Below are positions 36,033 to 47,076 of a stretch of 64,000 bases of DNA, piece after piece (positions within the stretch are counted from its first letter, which is position 1; each line of letters starts with the position of its first letter). Source of the stretch: an uncultured Collinsella sp. (lineage in GTDB: Bacteria; Actinomycetota; Coriobacteriia; Coriobacteriales; Coriobacteriaceae); the NCBI GenBank assembly GCA_902470345.1, contig CABRGB010000004.1, forward strand, positions 1-64,000, in the 5' to 3' direction. Below the pieces are notes generated by a model. It searched no databases. It had not been told where the DNA came from and saw nothing but the letters and a program-made list of their open reading frames with translations. Position numbers and translations under genes: made by a program.

Positions 36033-37115
36033 TTGTCTTTATCCCATCCTTTGCCTCGCGAGCTGACGCGCCCCGTGCATGTGGGTGGCGTGCAGATCGG
36101 TGGCGGCGCGCCGGTGGTGGTCCAGTCCATGACCTGCACCGATACCGCTGATGCCCAGGCAACGCTTGCGCAAGTGCGCGTGTTGTCGCAGGCTGGCTGC
36201 GATATCGTGCGCGTGAGCGTGCCTACCGAGGCCGCGCTTGAGGGTTTCCGCACCATCTGTGCCGAGTCTCCGGTGCCGATTGTCGCCGATATCCACTTTA
36301 ACCATAAGCTCGCTATTGGTGCCGTTGAGGCCGGTGCTGCCAAGCTGCGCATCAATCCCGGTAATATCGGCGATTGGGCCAAGGTTGACGCGGTGATCGA
36401 TGCTGCGGGTGCCGCGGGCTGCGCAATTCGTATCGGCGTCAATGCCGGTTCGCTTGAGAAGGATATCGCCGAGCGCGACGACCTCACGCAGCCCGAAAAG
36501 CTCGTGATGTCGAGCGAGCGCTTTGTGCGGCACTTTGAGGATCGTGGGTTTACCAACATAGTGCTTTCCGCCAAGGCCCATAGCGTACAGACGACGCTCG
36601 ATACCTATCGAGCCCTGTCGCGTGAGATTCCCCACGTTCCACTTCACCTGGGCGTAACCGAGGCGGGTACCAAGCTGCAGGGCACCATCAAGAGCTCGGT
36701 GGGCCTTGGTATCCTGCTGTCTGAGGGTATTGGCGACACCATGCGCGTCTCGCTTACGGCCGATCCGGTTGAGGAGCCGCCGGTCGCCTGGGGAATTTTG
36801 CAGTCGCTGGGCCTGCGTCGCCGTGGTCCCGAGATTGTCTCGTGCCCCACGTGCGCCCGCTGCCAGGTTAACCTGATCGCAATCGCTGAGGAAGTAACCG
36901 AGCGGCTTAAGAACTATGCCGCGCCGCTTTCGATTGCCGTCATGGGATGTGCCGTTAATGGCCCCGGTGAGGCTTCTGATGCCGACCTGGGCGTTGCTTG
37001 CGGACGTGGTCAGGCTCTGCTCTTTTCGCACGGCCAGATCATTGGTAAAGTAGCTGAGGATCAAATTGTCGACGCGCTTATGGCCGAGGTCGACAAGCTT
37101 ATTGAGGAGAAATAA
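36033..37115 (+). CDS. ispG: 4-hydroxy-3-methylbut-2-en-1-yl diphosphate synthase
   Basis: 360 aa. Fe-S enzyme of the MEP pathway converting MEcPP to HMBPP. Start TTG 36033 (MSLSHPLPRELTRPVHVGGV) lies 8 bases after GGGGAG; GTG 36024 is an alternative. Core: VQSMTCTDTADAQATLAQV, then the [4Fe-4S] cysteines in ISCPTCARCQ-like EIVSCPTCARCQ and the conserved Glu in VNGPGEASDADLG. This is the short bacterial form without the middle insertion. Confidence 0.96.
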   Translation: MSLSHPLPRELTRPVHVGGVQIGGGAPVVVQSMTCTDTADAQATLAQVRVLSQAGCDIVRVSVPTEAALEGFRTICAESPVPIVADIHFNHKLAIGAVEAGAAKLRINPGNIGDWAKVDAVIDAAGAAGCAIRIGVNAGSLEKDIAERDDLTQPEKLVMSSERFVRHFEDRGFTNIVLSAKAHSVQTTLDTYRALSREIPHVPLHLGVTEAGTKLQGTIKSSVGLGILLSEGIGDTMRVSLTADPVEEPPVAWGILQSLGLRRRGPEIVSCPTCARCQVNLIAIAEEVTERLKNYAAPLSIAVMGCAVNGPGEASDADLGVACGRGQALLFSHGQIIGKVAEDQIVDALMAEVDKLIEEK

Positions 37116-38837
<1,722 letters not shown>

Positions 38838-38867
38838 TCGACGATTTCGCTTGTAGTTCGATATACG

Positions 38868-38917
38868 GGACGGCCCCGCATTTCTCCAGATCGGGGAGAT
38901 GCGGGGCCGTCCTTTTA
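38868..38917 (+). terminator. Very strong terminator after proS
   Basis: A 20-bp stem, beginning GGACGGCCCCGCAT and closing ATGCGGGGCCGTCC with an inner CTCC/GGGG part, followed by TTTTATCT. Confidence 0.92.
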
Positions 38918-38942
38918 TCTTGTCGGCGTGCTCAATCGCTAA

Positions 38943-38986
38943 AAGGAAAAACCCCACAGCCCATATGAGCTGCGGGGTTTTTCCTT
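38943..38986. terminator. Bidirectional terminator between convergent genes
   Basis: AAGGAAAAACCCC pairs with GGGGTTTTTCCTT and CAGC with GCTG, with one mismatch. A and T tracts on opposite sides allow function on both strands; it should end the minus-strand phosphotransferase transcript. Confidence 0.85.
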
Positions 38987-39019
38987 TGTGCCTCCGATGC
39001 GAAATGAATCGCTCAGATA

Positions 39020-39784
39020 TTACTGATAATCGACGACGTCGATCCAGTTCTTAAGGAACTCATCGTTTACGTTGCGCTTACGAGCGAGCTCGGAAGCGGC
39101 GACGATGCTCGTCCACTGACGCACGACCTGCATGGGCATGTCGGCGCGGTCGCAGTAGAGCTCCAGGTAGGCCTCGGCCTGATCCTTGCTGTTGAGGGCA
39201 AAGAGCAGGTAGGTGGTGGCAACGTCGGCAGCAGGGGAGCCTTGGGTGGCGTGTGCCCAGTCGCAGACGTACAGCTGGCCGTCGTCGCCGACGATGACGT
39301 TGGAGGGGTTGAAGTCGCCGTGGCAGACCTTGAACTCCTTGGTCATGCCGTCCAGACGCTCCTGAAGGTTGTAGCGCGTGGTGGCATTGAGCTGATCGAG
39401 GCTGTCGATCATGCGGGCGAACTTGTCGCGCTGACGGTTGAGCAGCGGGGAGGTGTAGCCGTGGATCTCGATCTGGAGGTCGACGAACATCTCGAGGTAC
39501 TCACCAAAGCGCTGGGGCTCGGCAGTCATCTTGTCGGCAAGGGTGGTGCCCGGAACCTTCTCGGTCACGAGCGCCCAGCCGTTGGCGTTCTCGAGCTGAG
39601 AAACCTCGAGAGCCTTGGGGCTGCGGATGCCGCACTCATTGATGCGGGCAAGATTCAAAGCCTCGTTGAACACGTCGGAGACAGGCTTGGTCTCGTTAAA
39701 GACCTTGACGATCTTGTCGCCCAGGTCGTAAACGACCTTGTTGCCACGGCGGACGAGCTCGGTCTTGGAATCGGGTAGCAGCAT
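39020..39784 (-). CDS. APH-family phosphotransferase (aminoglycoside/choline kinase-like)
   Basis: 254 aa on the minus strand, ATG after AAAGGA. Kinase-like fold: Lys in GDKIVKVFNE (about 23-32), catalytic loop CHGDFNPSNVIV (about 153-164) and metal-binding YVCDWAHATQGSPAADVA. It resembles the TIGR02172-type group of small phosphotransferases. The substrate is not evident and resistance should not be assumed. It lies 88 bases downstream of adhE on the same strand, with a 12-bp hairpin between them, so partial cotranscription is plausible. Confidence 0.8.
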   Translation of the reverse strand: MLLPDSKTELVRRGNKVVYDLGDKIVKVFNETKPVSDVFNEALNLARINECGIRSPKALEVSQLENANGWALVTEKVPGTTLADKMTAEPQRFGEYLEMFVDLQIEIHGYTSPLLNRQRDKFARMIDSLDQLNATTRYNLQERLDGMTKEFKVCHGDFNPSNVIVGDDGQLYVCDWAHATQGSPAADVATTYLLFALNSKDQAEAYLELYCDRADMPMQVVRQWTSIVAASELARKRNVNDEFLKNWIDVVDYQ

Positions 39785-39816
39785 GGTTGCATCCTTTCAA
39801 CGATGCGATAGAAGCG

Positions 39817-39855
39817 ACGGCGGGGGTGTGTGAAACACCCGTGCACCCCCGCCGT
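39817..39855 (-). repeat. Perfect 12-bp inverted repeat between adhE and phosphotransferase gene
   Basis: ACGGCGGGGGTG and CACCCCCGCCGT flank a 15-base loop. On the minus strand the stem is preceded, not followed, by a T-run, so it is not a classic intrinsic terminator for adhE. It could stabilise the adhE 3' end or reduce readthrough. Confidence 0.6.
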
Positions 39856-39872
39856 TAAAAACCGTGCTAAAA

Positions 39873-42521
39873 CTAGCAGACGGCGTAGTCCTGGGGCTCG
39901 CGGCCGTAGTAGGCGTCCAGGTAGAGCTCCTTGATCTCGCTCATGAGCGGGTAGCGCGGGTTTGCGCCGGTGCACTGGTCGTTGAATGCCTGCTCGGTCA
40001 TCTCGTCGAGGGTGTCGAGGAAGTACTGCTCGTCAACGCCGTACTCAGCGATGGTGTGCTTGACACCGATGAAGTCGCAGAGCTCGGTGAGCTTGGCGAT
40101 GAAGTTCTCGAAGACCTCACGGTCGTCCTTGCCGTCGATGCCGCAGTAACGAGCCATCTCGGCATAGTTGTGCAGCGCGTTGGGGTAAGGATACTGAGAG
40201 AAGGTTCCCATCTTGACAGGAGCCTCGGCGGCGTTGTAACGCATGACGCGGGTCAGGATGACTGCGTTTGCGAGGCCGTGGGGCAGATGGTGGAAAGCGC
40301 CGAGCTTGTGGGCCATGGAGTGGTTGAGGCCCAGGAAGGCGTTACCGAATGCCATACCGGCCATGCAGGATGCGTTGTGCATCTCCTCGCGGGCATGCGG
40401 GTCCTTAGCGCCGTTCGTGAAGCTGGAGGGCAGGTTCTCAAAGACGAGCTTGGCGGCGCGTTCGGAGAGGCCCTTGGTGTAGTCGGAAGCCATGATGGAG
40501 ACGTAGGACTCGATGGCGTGGGTCATGACGTCGATGCCAGAGGCAGCGGTGAGGCCCTTCGGGGCGGTCATGCAGTTGTCGGCGTCGACGATAGCCATGT
40601 TGGGGAGCAGCGCGTAGTCGGCGAGCGGCCACTTGATGCCGGTCTCCTTGTCGGTGATGATGGCGAACGGCGTGCACTCGGAGCCAGTGCCCGAAGAGGT
40701 CGGGACGGCGACGAAGTAAGCCTTCTTGCCCATCTCGGGGAAGGTGAAGATGCGCTTGCGGATGTCCATGAAGTCCATGGCCATGTCCTCGAAGTTCGCC
40801 TCGGGGTGCTCGTACATCATCCACATGATCTTGCCGGCGTCCATTGCGGAACCGCCGCCGACGGCGATGATGACATCCGGCTCGAAGAGCGTCATCTGCT
40901 TGGCGCCGCGACGTGCACACTGCAGGGAGGGATCGGGCTCAACGTCGTAGAAGCAGTCGTGAGCGATGCCCATCTCATCGAGCTTGGCCTCGATGGCACG
41001 CGTGTTGCCATTCTTGAAGAGGAACTGGTCGGTAACGATGAAGGCGCGCTTCTTGCCCATTACGGTGCCGAGCTCGTCGAGTGCGACGGGCGTGCAGCCC
41101 TTCTTGAAGTAGACCTTCTCGGGTGCGCGGAACCACAGCATGTTCTCGCGGCGCTCTGCCACGGTCTTGACGTTGATCAAGTGCTTCACCCCAACGTTCT
41201 CGGAGACGGAGTTGCCACCCCAGGAGCCGCAGCCCAGGGTTAGAGACGGCTTCATGCCGAAGTTGTAGAGGTCACCGATGCCGCCGTGCGAGGACGGGGT
41301 GTTGATGACGATGCGGCAGGCCTTCATGACGTGCTGGAACTTAGCGATCTTCTCGCTCTGTGCCGGGTGCACGTAGAGAGAGGCGGTGTGGCCCGGGCCA
41401 CCTGCGAGGACGAGGTGCTCTGCCTTGTCAACGGCCTCCTGGAAGTCCTTGGCGTGATACATAGCGAGGACCGGGGAGAGCTTCTCGTGGGAGAACTCTT
41501 CCTTCTCGGGATCGGTGGAGGTGACCTCGGCGATCAGGATCTTGGTCTTGGCGGGAACCTCGATGCCGGCGAGCTCGGCGATCTTGGCGGCAGCCATGCC
41601 GGGGATGCGGTGATCGAGAGCGCCGTTCTTGAACATGGCGGCACGCAGGGCCTCCATCTCGGCACCCTGCTTGACGAAGTAGCAGCCGCGCTTCTGGAAC
41701 TCGGCCTTGACCTGGTCATAGATGGTGTCGATGACGGTGACGGACTGCTCGGAAGCGCAGATCATGCCGTTGTCGAACGTCTTGGAGTGGATGATGGAGT
41801 TGACGGCGAGCTTGATGTCCGCGGTATCGTCGATGATGACCGGGGTGTTGCCGGCGCCGACGCCGAGTGCGGGCTTACCGGAGGAGTAAGCAGCCTTAAC
41901 CATGCCCGGGCCACCGGTTGCGAGAATGATGTCGACGTCGCGCATGACCATGTTGGTCAGCTCGATGGACGGCTTGTCGACCCAGCCGATGATGCCCTCA
42001 GGAGCACCGGCCTTGACAGCTGCGTCGAGAACGAGCTTGGCGGCGGCGATGGTGCACTTGGCGGCTGCCGGGTGCGGGGAGATGATGATGGCGTTACGGG
42101 TCTTCAGGCAGATGAGCGTCTTGAAGATGGCCGTGGAGGTCGGGTTGGTGGTCGGGATGACAGCGCCAACGATACCGATCGGCTCGGCGACCTTGGTGAT
42201 GCCGTAAGCGTCGTCGCGCTCGATGACACCGCAGGTCTTGGTGTTCTTGTAAGCGTTGTAGATGTACTCAGCGGCGTAGTGGTTCTTGATGACCTTGTCC
42301 TCGAGAACGCCACGGCCGGTCTCCTCGATGGCGAGCTTGGCCAAAGGAATACGAGCCTTGTTGGCGGCCATAGCAGCCTCGTAGAAGATCTTGTCTACCT
42401 GCTCCTGAGTGTACTCAGCGAATTTAGCCTGGGCCTCACGCATAGATTTGAGTTTGGCCTCAAGCGCCTCCACGTTGTCCACGATGGCGGGAGTAGTGTT
42501 TTCCGGTGACTTTTTCACCAT
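39873..42521 (-). CDS. adhE: Bifunctional acetaldehyde-CoA/alcohol dehydrogenase
   Basis: 882 aa on the minus strand; ATG behind AAGGAGA. Reduces acetyl-CoA to ethanol via acetaldehyde, regenerating NAD in fermentation. The ALDH half (1-440) has catalytic Cys in NGMICASEQS (about 255) and the cofactor motif GVGAGNTPV. The Fe-ADH half (460-882) has AVGGGSAMDAGKIMW and the metal His region NHSMAHKLGAFHHLPHG. The full-length fusion forms spirosomes in other bacteria. LacI-type operator-like sites lie upstream. Confidence 0.97.
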   Translation of the reverse strand: MVKKSPENTTPAIVDNVEALEAKLKSMREAQAKFAEYTQEQVDKIFYEAAMAANKARIPLAKLAIEETGRGVLEDKVIKNHYAAEYIYNAYKNTKTCGVIERDDAYGITKVAEPIGIVGAVIPTTNPTSTAIFKTLICLKTRNAIIISPHPAAAKCTIAAAKLVLDAAVKAGAPEGIIGWVDKPSIELTNMVMRDVDIILATGGPGMVKAAYSSGKPALGVGAGNTPVIIDDTADIKLAVNSIIHSKTFDNGMICASEQSVTVIDTIYDQVKAEFQKRGCYFVKQGAEMEALRAAMFKNGALDHRIPGMAAAKIAELAGIEVPAKTKILIAEVTSTDPEKEEFSHEKLSPVLAMYHAKDFQEAVDKAEHLVLAGGPGHTASLYVHPAQSEKIAKFQHVMKACRIVINTPSSHGGIGDLYNFGMKPSLTLGCGSWGGNSVSENVGVKHLINVKTVAERRENMLWFRAPEKVYFKKGCTPVALDELGTVMGKKRAFIVTDQFLFKNGNTRAIEAKLDEMGIAHDCFYDVEPDPSLQCARRGAKQMTLFEPDVIIAVGGGSAMDAGKIMWMMYEHPEANFEDMAMDFMDIRKRIFTFPEMGKKAYFVAVPTSSGTGSECTPFAIITDKETGIKWPLADYALLPNMAIVDADNCMTAPKGLTAASGIDVMTHAIESYVSIMASDYTKGLSERAAKLVFENLPSSFTNGAKDPHAREEMHNASCMAGMAFGNAFLGLNHSMAHKLGAFHHLPHGLANAVILTRVMRYNAAEAPVKMGTFSQYPYPNALHNYAEMARYCGIDGKDDREVFENFIAKLTELCDFIGVKHTIAEYGVDEQYFLDTLDEMTEQAFNDQCTGANPRYPLMSEIKELYLDAYYGREPQDYAVC

Positions 42522-42613
42522 TTGTGTCTCCTTGCGATCGGAGATTTACCCTACGCCTTGCATGATAGCAAGAAATTATTCGGCGAACGGTAAGATTCCC
42601 GTAAAAGGCACAC

Positions 42614-42625
42614 TAAAACGCTTCA
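42614..42625. promoter_or_regulatory. Degenerate LacI-type operator-like site upstream of adhE
   Basis: TAAAACGCTTCA, related to the better site 18 bases away (42632-42643) and with the same central CG. On the adhE strand the two share TTAGTTGAA followed by ACG or GCG. Confidence 0.4.
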
Positions 42626-42631
42626 ACTAAA

Positions 42632-42643
42632 TGAACCGTTTCA
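42632..42643. promoter_or_regulatory. LacI-type operator-like palindrome upstream of adhE
   Basis: TGAACCGTTTCA: a 12-mer palindromic at 10 of 12 positions with the central CG typical of LacI/GalR-family operators. It lies 111 bases before the adhE start, upstream of a possible -10 TATCAT (on the minus strand, about 42563-42568) that is itself flanked by CTTGC/GCAAG. Confidence 0.5.
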
Positions 42644-42647
42644 ACTA

Positions 42648-43346
42648 ATGCTGCATCGCCCCGCTCATTGGGGACAGACTTACATGAGTGCTTTCACTCA
42701 TTTGGGACAGACATTGATTTGCCATTCTTGGTGCCTTATGGATAATCACTTCCATTTGATGGCTGATGACCCATGTGACAACCTTTCAAAGGCAATGCAG
42801 TGCGCACTGACGGCATATGCTAAATATTTCAATGGGAAAACGGGGAGAACTGGGCATCTGTTTGACAATCGCTATTCGCGGGTCGCGGTTGAGTCGGACA
42901 CGCAGGCAGTGCAGCTGCTCGATTATATCCATCTCAATCCGGTGAAAGGTGCAATCAACTCACTCGAGGCGTACCGTTGGTCAAGCTACAAGGCATACCA
43001 GCTGGGCTACGATCCTTTTGATATTTGTGATGCAGCCCCTATGCTCGATATTGTCGGAGGCTCCCGTTGCTATTGCGACCATCTCAAGGAAGTTGCCGCG
43101 CACATCGGGTCAGTGGAGATTCTTCCGCGCCGGCGGATTCCCGATGAGGATGCCCTGGCCGTCGCGCGCGAAGCCCTGCCGAGCTTAGACCCTGCGCTGC
43201 TCAAGGCTCTGCCACGCCCCGAACGCGATGCCTGTCTTCTGAGGCTCAGGCGGGCGCATCTCACGGTCAAGCAAATTGCCCGTATCACCGGTATCGGCGC
43301 TACAAGCGTGACCAAGGCCACCATAGGCTGGAATGAGGCAGCGTGA
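42648..43346 (+). CDS. 5'-truncated Y1/REP-associated tyrosine transposase
   Basis: 232 codons. The HUH motif is visible in WCLMDNHFHLM (about 28-38), followed by the Tyr region LTAYAKYFNGKTGRTGHLF and DNRYSRV, then DYIHLNPVKGAI, all typical of Y1 (RAYT) transposases. The C-terminal third has a helix-turn-helix (LTVKQIARITGIGATSV). The usual first 60 residues (YHVxxRG strand) are missing: codons 6-22 are simply the left 51-bp inverted repeat read in frame. I expect an inactive or non-autonomous remnant. No ribosome site precedes the ATG. Confidence 0.75.
   Translation: MLHRPAHWGQTYMSAFTHLGQTLICHSWCLMDNHFHLMADDPCDNLSKAMQCALTAYAKYFNGKTGRTGHLFDNRYSRVAVESDTQAVQLLDYIHLNPVKGAINSLEAYRWSSYKAYQLGYDPFDICDAAPMLDIVGGSRCYCDHLKEVAAHIGSVEILPRRRIPDEDALAVAREALPSLDPALLKALPRPERDACLLRLRRAHLTVKQIARITGIGATSVTKATIGWNEAA
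42664..42714 (+). repeat. Left 51-bp inverted repeat
   Basis: Begins CTCATTGGGGACAGAC and contains the 7-bp hairpin ATGAGTG/CACTCAT. It is read as protein at the start of the transposase frame. Confidence 0.9.
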
Positions 43347-43376
43347 GGCAGGGGCGAACCGCTGCCGGCACGCGTT

Positions 43377-43427
43377 ATGTCTGTCCCAAATGTGTGAAAG
43401 CACTCATGTAAGTCTGTCCCCAATGAG
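43377..43427 (-). repeat. Right 51-bp inverted repeat
   Basis: Reverse complement of the left repeat at 50 of 51 positions. The mismatch lies in the internal hairpin arm (CACACAT instead of CACTCAT). It begins 30 bases after the transposase stop. Confidence 0.9.
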
Positions 43428-43436
43428 TGCGAGTGC

Positions 43437-43469
43437 AAAAAGGCGCCCTCCATATGGGAGGGCGCCTTT
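43437..43469 (-). terminator. Terminator of rpmB
   Basis: AAAGGCGCCCTCC pairs with GGGAGGGCGCCTTT around an ATAT loop; on the minus strand the stem ends in a run of T. Possibly bidirectional. Confidence 0.88.
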
Positions 43470-43537
43470 GGTAAGTTCTATGTGAACGCGAGGTCTTTGA
43501 CCCGGAGAGTCCGAGGTACTTGTTGGTAAGACCTTAT

Positions 43538-43726
43538 TTAGGAGCGCGCAACCTTGCCGGACTTGAGGCAGGTGGAGCAAACGTTCATCTTGCGACGGTG
43601 ACCATCGACGACGACGTAGACGCGCTGGATGTTGGGGCGGAACTTACGGTTGGTGACGCGGTGAGAGTGGCTGATGGAGCGACCGGCAACGGGGTGCTTA
43701 CCGCAAACTTCGCAAACTTTGGACAT
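43538..43726 (-). CDS. rpmB: 50S ribosomal protein L28 (zinc-ribbon form)
   Basis: 62 aa on the minus strand. ATG at 43726 follows AAGGAGGG; longer in-frame readings extend upstream without support. The CxxC pairs CEVC (residues 4-7) and CSTC identify the zinc-binding paralogue type. HSHRVTNRKFRPNIQRVYV is the core signature. A monocistronic gene with its own terminator. Confidence 0.95.
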   Translation of the reverse strand: MSKVCEVCGKHPVAGRSISHSHRVTNRKFRPNIQRVYVVVDGHRRKMNVCSTCLKSGKVARS

Positions 43727-44762
<1,036 letters not shown>

Positions 44763-44766
44763 TACC

Positions 44767-45711
44767 GTGGCGTTCAATCATAAGCATCTGATCGACATTA
44801 CCGAGTACTCCGAAGAGGACATCAAGCTCATCCTCGAGACCGCCAAGGCGTTCTCCGAGGTCAACGAGCGTGCCATCAAGAAGGTCCCCACGCTCAAGGG
44901 CAAGACCATCGTCAACATGTTCAACGAGCCCTCGACGCGTACCCGCAGCTCCTTCGAGCTCGCCGAGAAGCGTCTTTCGGCCGACAGCCTCAATTTCGGC
45001 GGCTCCTCGACCTCCACGGTCAAGGGCGAGAGCCTCGTCGATACCGTCGAGACCCTCAACGCCTACAAGATCGACTGCATTGTCGTGCGCGACAAGCATG
45101 CTGGTGCTCCCTACATCGTCACGCAGAATTCGCCCGCGAGTGTTATCTGCGCCGGTGACGGCAAGCACAACCACCCCACGCAGGCTCTGCTCGACCTGTA
45201 CACCATCTGGGAGCACAAGGGTGACTTCCACGGTCTGAAGGTCGCCGTCGTCGGCGACATCTCCCACTCCCGCGTTTGTGGCTCGCTGATCCCCGCGTTG
45301 AAGATCATGGGCTGCGAGACCTACGCCGTCGCCCCCGGCACGCTGCTGCCGCCGGCGCCCGAGGTTCTGGGCTGCGACCACGTGACGAGCGACCTCGATT
45401 CCGTCCTGCCCGAGCTGGACGTCGTCTACATGCTGCGCGTACAGCAGGAGCGCCTCGAGGGTGCCCCGTTCCCCACGATTCGCGAGTACCACAAGCTCTT
45501 CGGTCTGACCAAGGACCGCGAGAAGCTCATGAAGCCCGACGCGATTATCTGCCACCCGGGCCCCATCAACCGCGGCGTCGAGTTCGACTCCTATATGGCC
45601 GACCACCCGCAACGCTCCGTCATCCTGGAGCAGGTCTACGCCGGTATCTGCGTGCGTATGGCTATCCTGTATCTGCTGCTTGGAGGTGCCGATAATGGCC
45701 TTGCTTCTTAA
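44767..45711 (+). CDS. pyrB: Aspartate carbamoyltransferase, catalytic chain
   Basis: 314 aa. Start GTG 44767 lies 9 bases after GGAGGTGA; a GTG at 44755 is inside that ribosome site. Forms carbamoyl-aspartate, step 2 of pyrimidine synthesis. Motifs: NEPSTRTRSSFELAEKRL (carbamoyl phosphate loop), GDGKHNHPTQALLD, and HPGPINRGVEF. No regulatory chain gene (pyrI) follows, so the unregulated trimer type is inferred. The 3' end overlaps pyrC by 17 bases. Confidence 0.97.
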   Translation: MAFNHKHLIDITEYSEEDIKLILETAKAFSEVNERAIKKVPTLKGKTIVNMFNEPSTRTRSSFELAEKRLSADSLNFGGSSTSTVKGESLVDTVETLNAYKIDCIVVRDKHAGAPYIVTQNSPASVICAGDGKHNHPTQALLDLYTIWEHKGDFHGLKVAVVGDISHSRVCGSLIPALKIMGCETYAVAPGTLLPPAPEVLGCDHVTSDLDSVLPELDVVYMLRVQQERLEGAPFPTIREYHKLFGLTKDREKLMKPDAIICHPGPINRGVEFDSYMADHPQRSVILEQVYAGICVRMAILYLLLGGADNGLAS

Positions 45712-46984
45712 GAATGCCCACGTCGTCGACCCGTCCGTCGAGCTTGACGGTGTCGTTGACGTCCTGATCGACGGCGACAAGATCGCCGAGGTCGGCGAGA
45801 ACCTCGCCGCCGAGGGAGCCGAGGTTCGCGACCTTTCCGGTAAGTACCTCGTCCCTGGCCTGGTGGACATGCACGTCCACCTGCGCGAGCCCGGCTACGA
45901 GGTCAAAGAGGACATCGAGAGCGGCACCCGCGCAGCTGCCAAGGGCGGCTTCACCGGCGTGTGCGCCATGCCCAACACCGACCCCGTTACCGATAACGGT
46001 ACCGTCGTTGAGTTCGTCAAGTCCCGCGCTGCCGAGGTCGGCCACTGCCGCGTCTATCCTTCTGGCGCCATGACCCGCGGTCTTAAGGGCGAGGCCATGT
46101 CCGAGATGGGCGATATGGTCGCCCACGGCGCCGTCGCCTTCACCGACGACGGTCGCGGCGTGCAGGGTGCAGGCATGCTTCGTCGCTGCATGGACTACGG
46201 CAAGATGTTCGGCAAGGTCTTTATGAGCCATTGCCAGGACGAGGACCTGGTCGGTCACGGCCAGATCAACGAGGGCAAGGTCTCTACCCGTCTGGCCCTC
46301 GAGGGCTGGCCGGCAGCAGGCGAGGAGCTGCAGATCGCTCGCGATATCGAGATTGCCAAGCTGACCGGTGCCAAGCTGCACATCCAGCACATCTCCACCG
46401 CCCATGGCCTGGAGCTCGTGCGTGCCGGTAAGGAAGCTGGCGTGCAGGTCACCTGCGAGGCCACCCCGCACCACATGTTCCTGACCGAGAACGACCTGGA
46501 TGTGACCTACAACACTTCGCTCAAGGTCAACCCGCCGCTGCGTACCGATGAAGATGCCGAGGCTATCCGTCAGGGCGTCATCGACGGCACCGTCGACGTT
46601 ATCGTCACCGACCACGCTCCCCACACCCCGTGGGAGAAGGCACGCGAGTTTGAGCTTGCGCCCTTCGGCATGATCGGCCTCGAGACCTCGCTGTCGCTCG
46701 TGCTCACCGAGCTGGTCAACACCGGTAAGATGGGCATGGGCCGCATGGTCGAGCTCATGGCCATCAAGCCGCGCGAGATTCTGGGTCTGGACCAGGTTCA
46801 GGTCAAGGTGGGCTCCGTTGCCGACCTGACCGTGTTCGATCCCACCGCCACCTGGACGGTCGGCGAGGGCGGCTACGAGTCGCGCGCCGAGAACTCCGGT
46901 TTTGCCGGCCGCACGCTCACCGGTCGTGCCACCGATGTGTTTGTCGGCGGTAAGCAGACGCTTGCCGACGGCTGCATCTGCTAG
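45695..46984 (+). CDS. pyrC: Dihydroorotase (class I)
   Basis: 429 aa, ATG after GGAGGTG inside the pyrB end. Cyclises carbamoyl-aspartate. Zn motif DMHVHLREPGYE (about 58-69), CAMPNTDPVTDNGTVVEF, later metal ligands in HIQHISTAHGLELV and the catalytic Asp in VIVTDHAPHT. Amidohydrolase fold with a beta-sandwich formed by both ends. Third gene of the operon; 92 bases separate it from pyrK. Confidence 0.96.
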   Translation: MALLLKNAHVVDPSVELDGVVDVLIDGDKIAEVGENLAAEGAEVRDLSGKYLVPGLVDMHVHLREPGYEVKEDIESGTRAAAKGGFTGVCAMPNTDPVTDNGTVVEFVKSRAAEVGHCRVYPSGAMTRGLKGEAMSEMGDMVAHGAVAFTDDGRGVQGAGMLRRCMDYGKMFGKVFMSHCQDEDLVGHGQINEGKVSTRLALEGWPAAGEELQIARDIEIAKLTGAKLHIQHISTAHGLELVRAGKEAGVQVTCEATPHHMFLTENDLDVTYNTSLKVNPPLRTDEDAEAIRQGVIDGTVDVIVTDHAPHTPWEKAREFELAPFGMIGLETSLSLVLTELVNTGKMGMGRMVELMAIKPREILGLDQVQVKVGSVADLTVFDPTATWTVGEGGYESRAENSGFAGRTLTGRATDVFVGGKQTLADGCIC

Positions 46985-47076
46985 CATAACCTTATCGCTT
47001 TTGTGCGCGGCGCCCTTGCGGTGCCGCGCTTTCTGTTCGCCTGAACCATGCAACCGCATGGGGGATTGGAGCGTCT

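Larger units (their letters stand above)
42664..43427. mobile_element. REP/RAYT-like element with 51-bp terminal inverted repeats
   Basis: Left repeat 42664-42714 and right repeat 43377-43427 are inverted copies differing at one base. Each holds an internal palindrome, ATGAGTG-CTTT-CACTCAT, flanked by two direct copies of TCATTKGGGACAGA. The element encloses a Y1-transposase reading frame. No flanking target duplication was recognised. It sits between the adhE control region and the rpmB terminator. Confidence 0.8.

Noticed and set aside
39817..39855. Hairpin after adhE as an intrinsic terminator
   Set aside because: The T-run lies on the wrong side of the stem for the minus-strand transcript; kept only as an inverted repeat.
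39864..41243. Long + strand frame opposite adhE
   Set aside because: A Val/Gly/Asp-rich mirror of AdhE codons with no recognisable domain; adhE on the minus strand is unambiguous.
42648..43346. Intact, active IS200/Y1 transposase
   Set aside because: The first conserved strand (YHVxxRG) is missing and replaced by translated repeat sequence.
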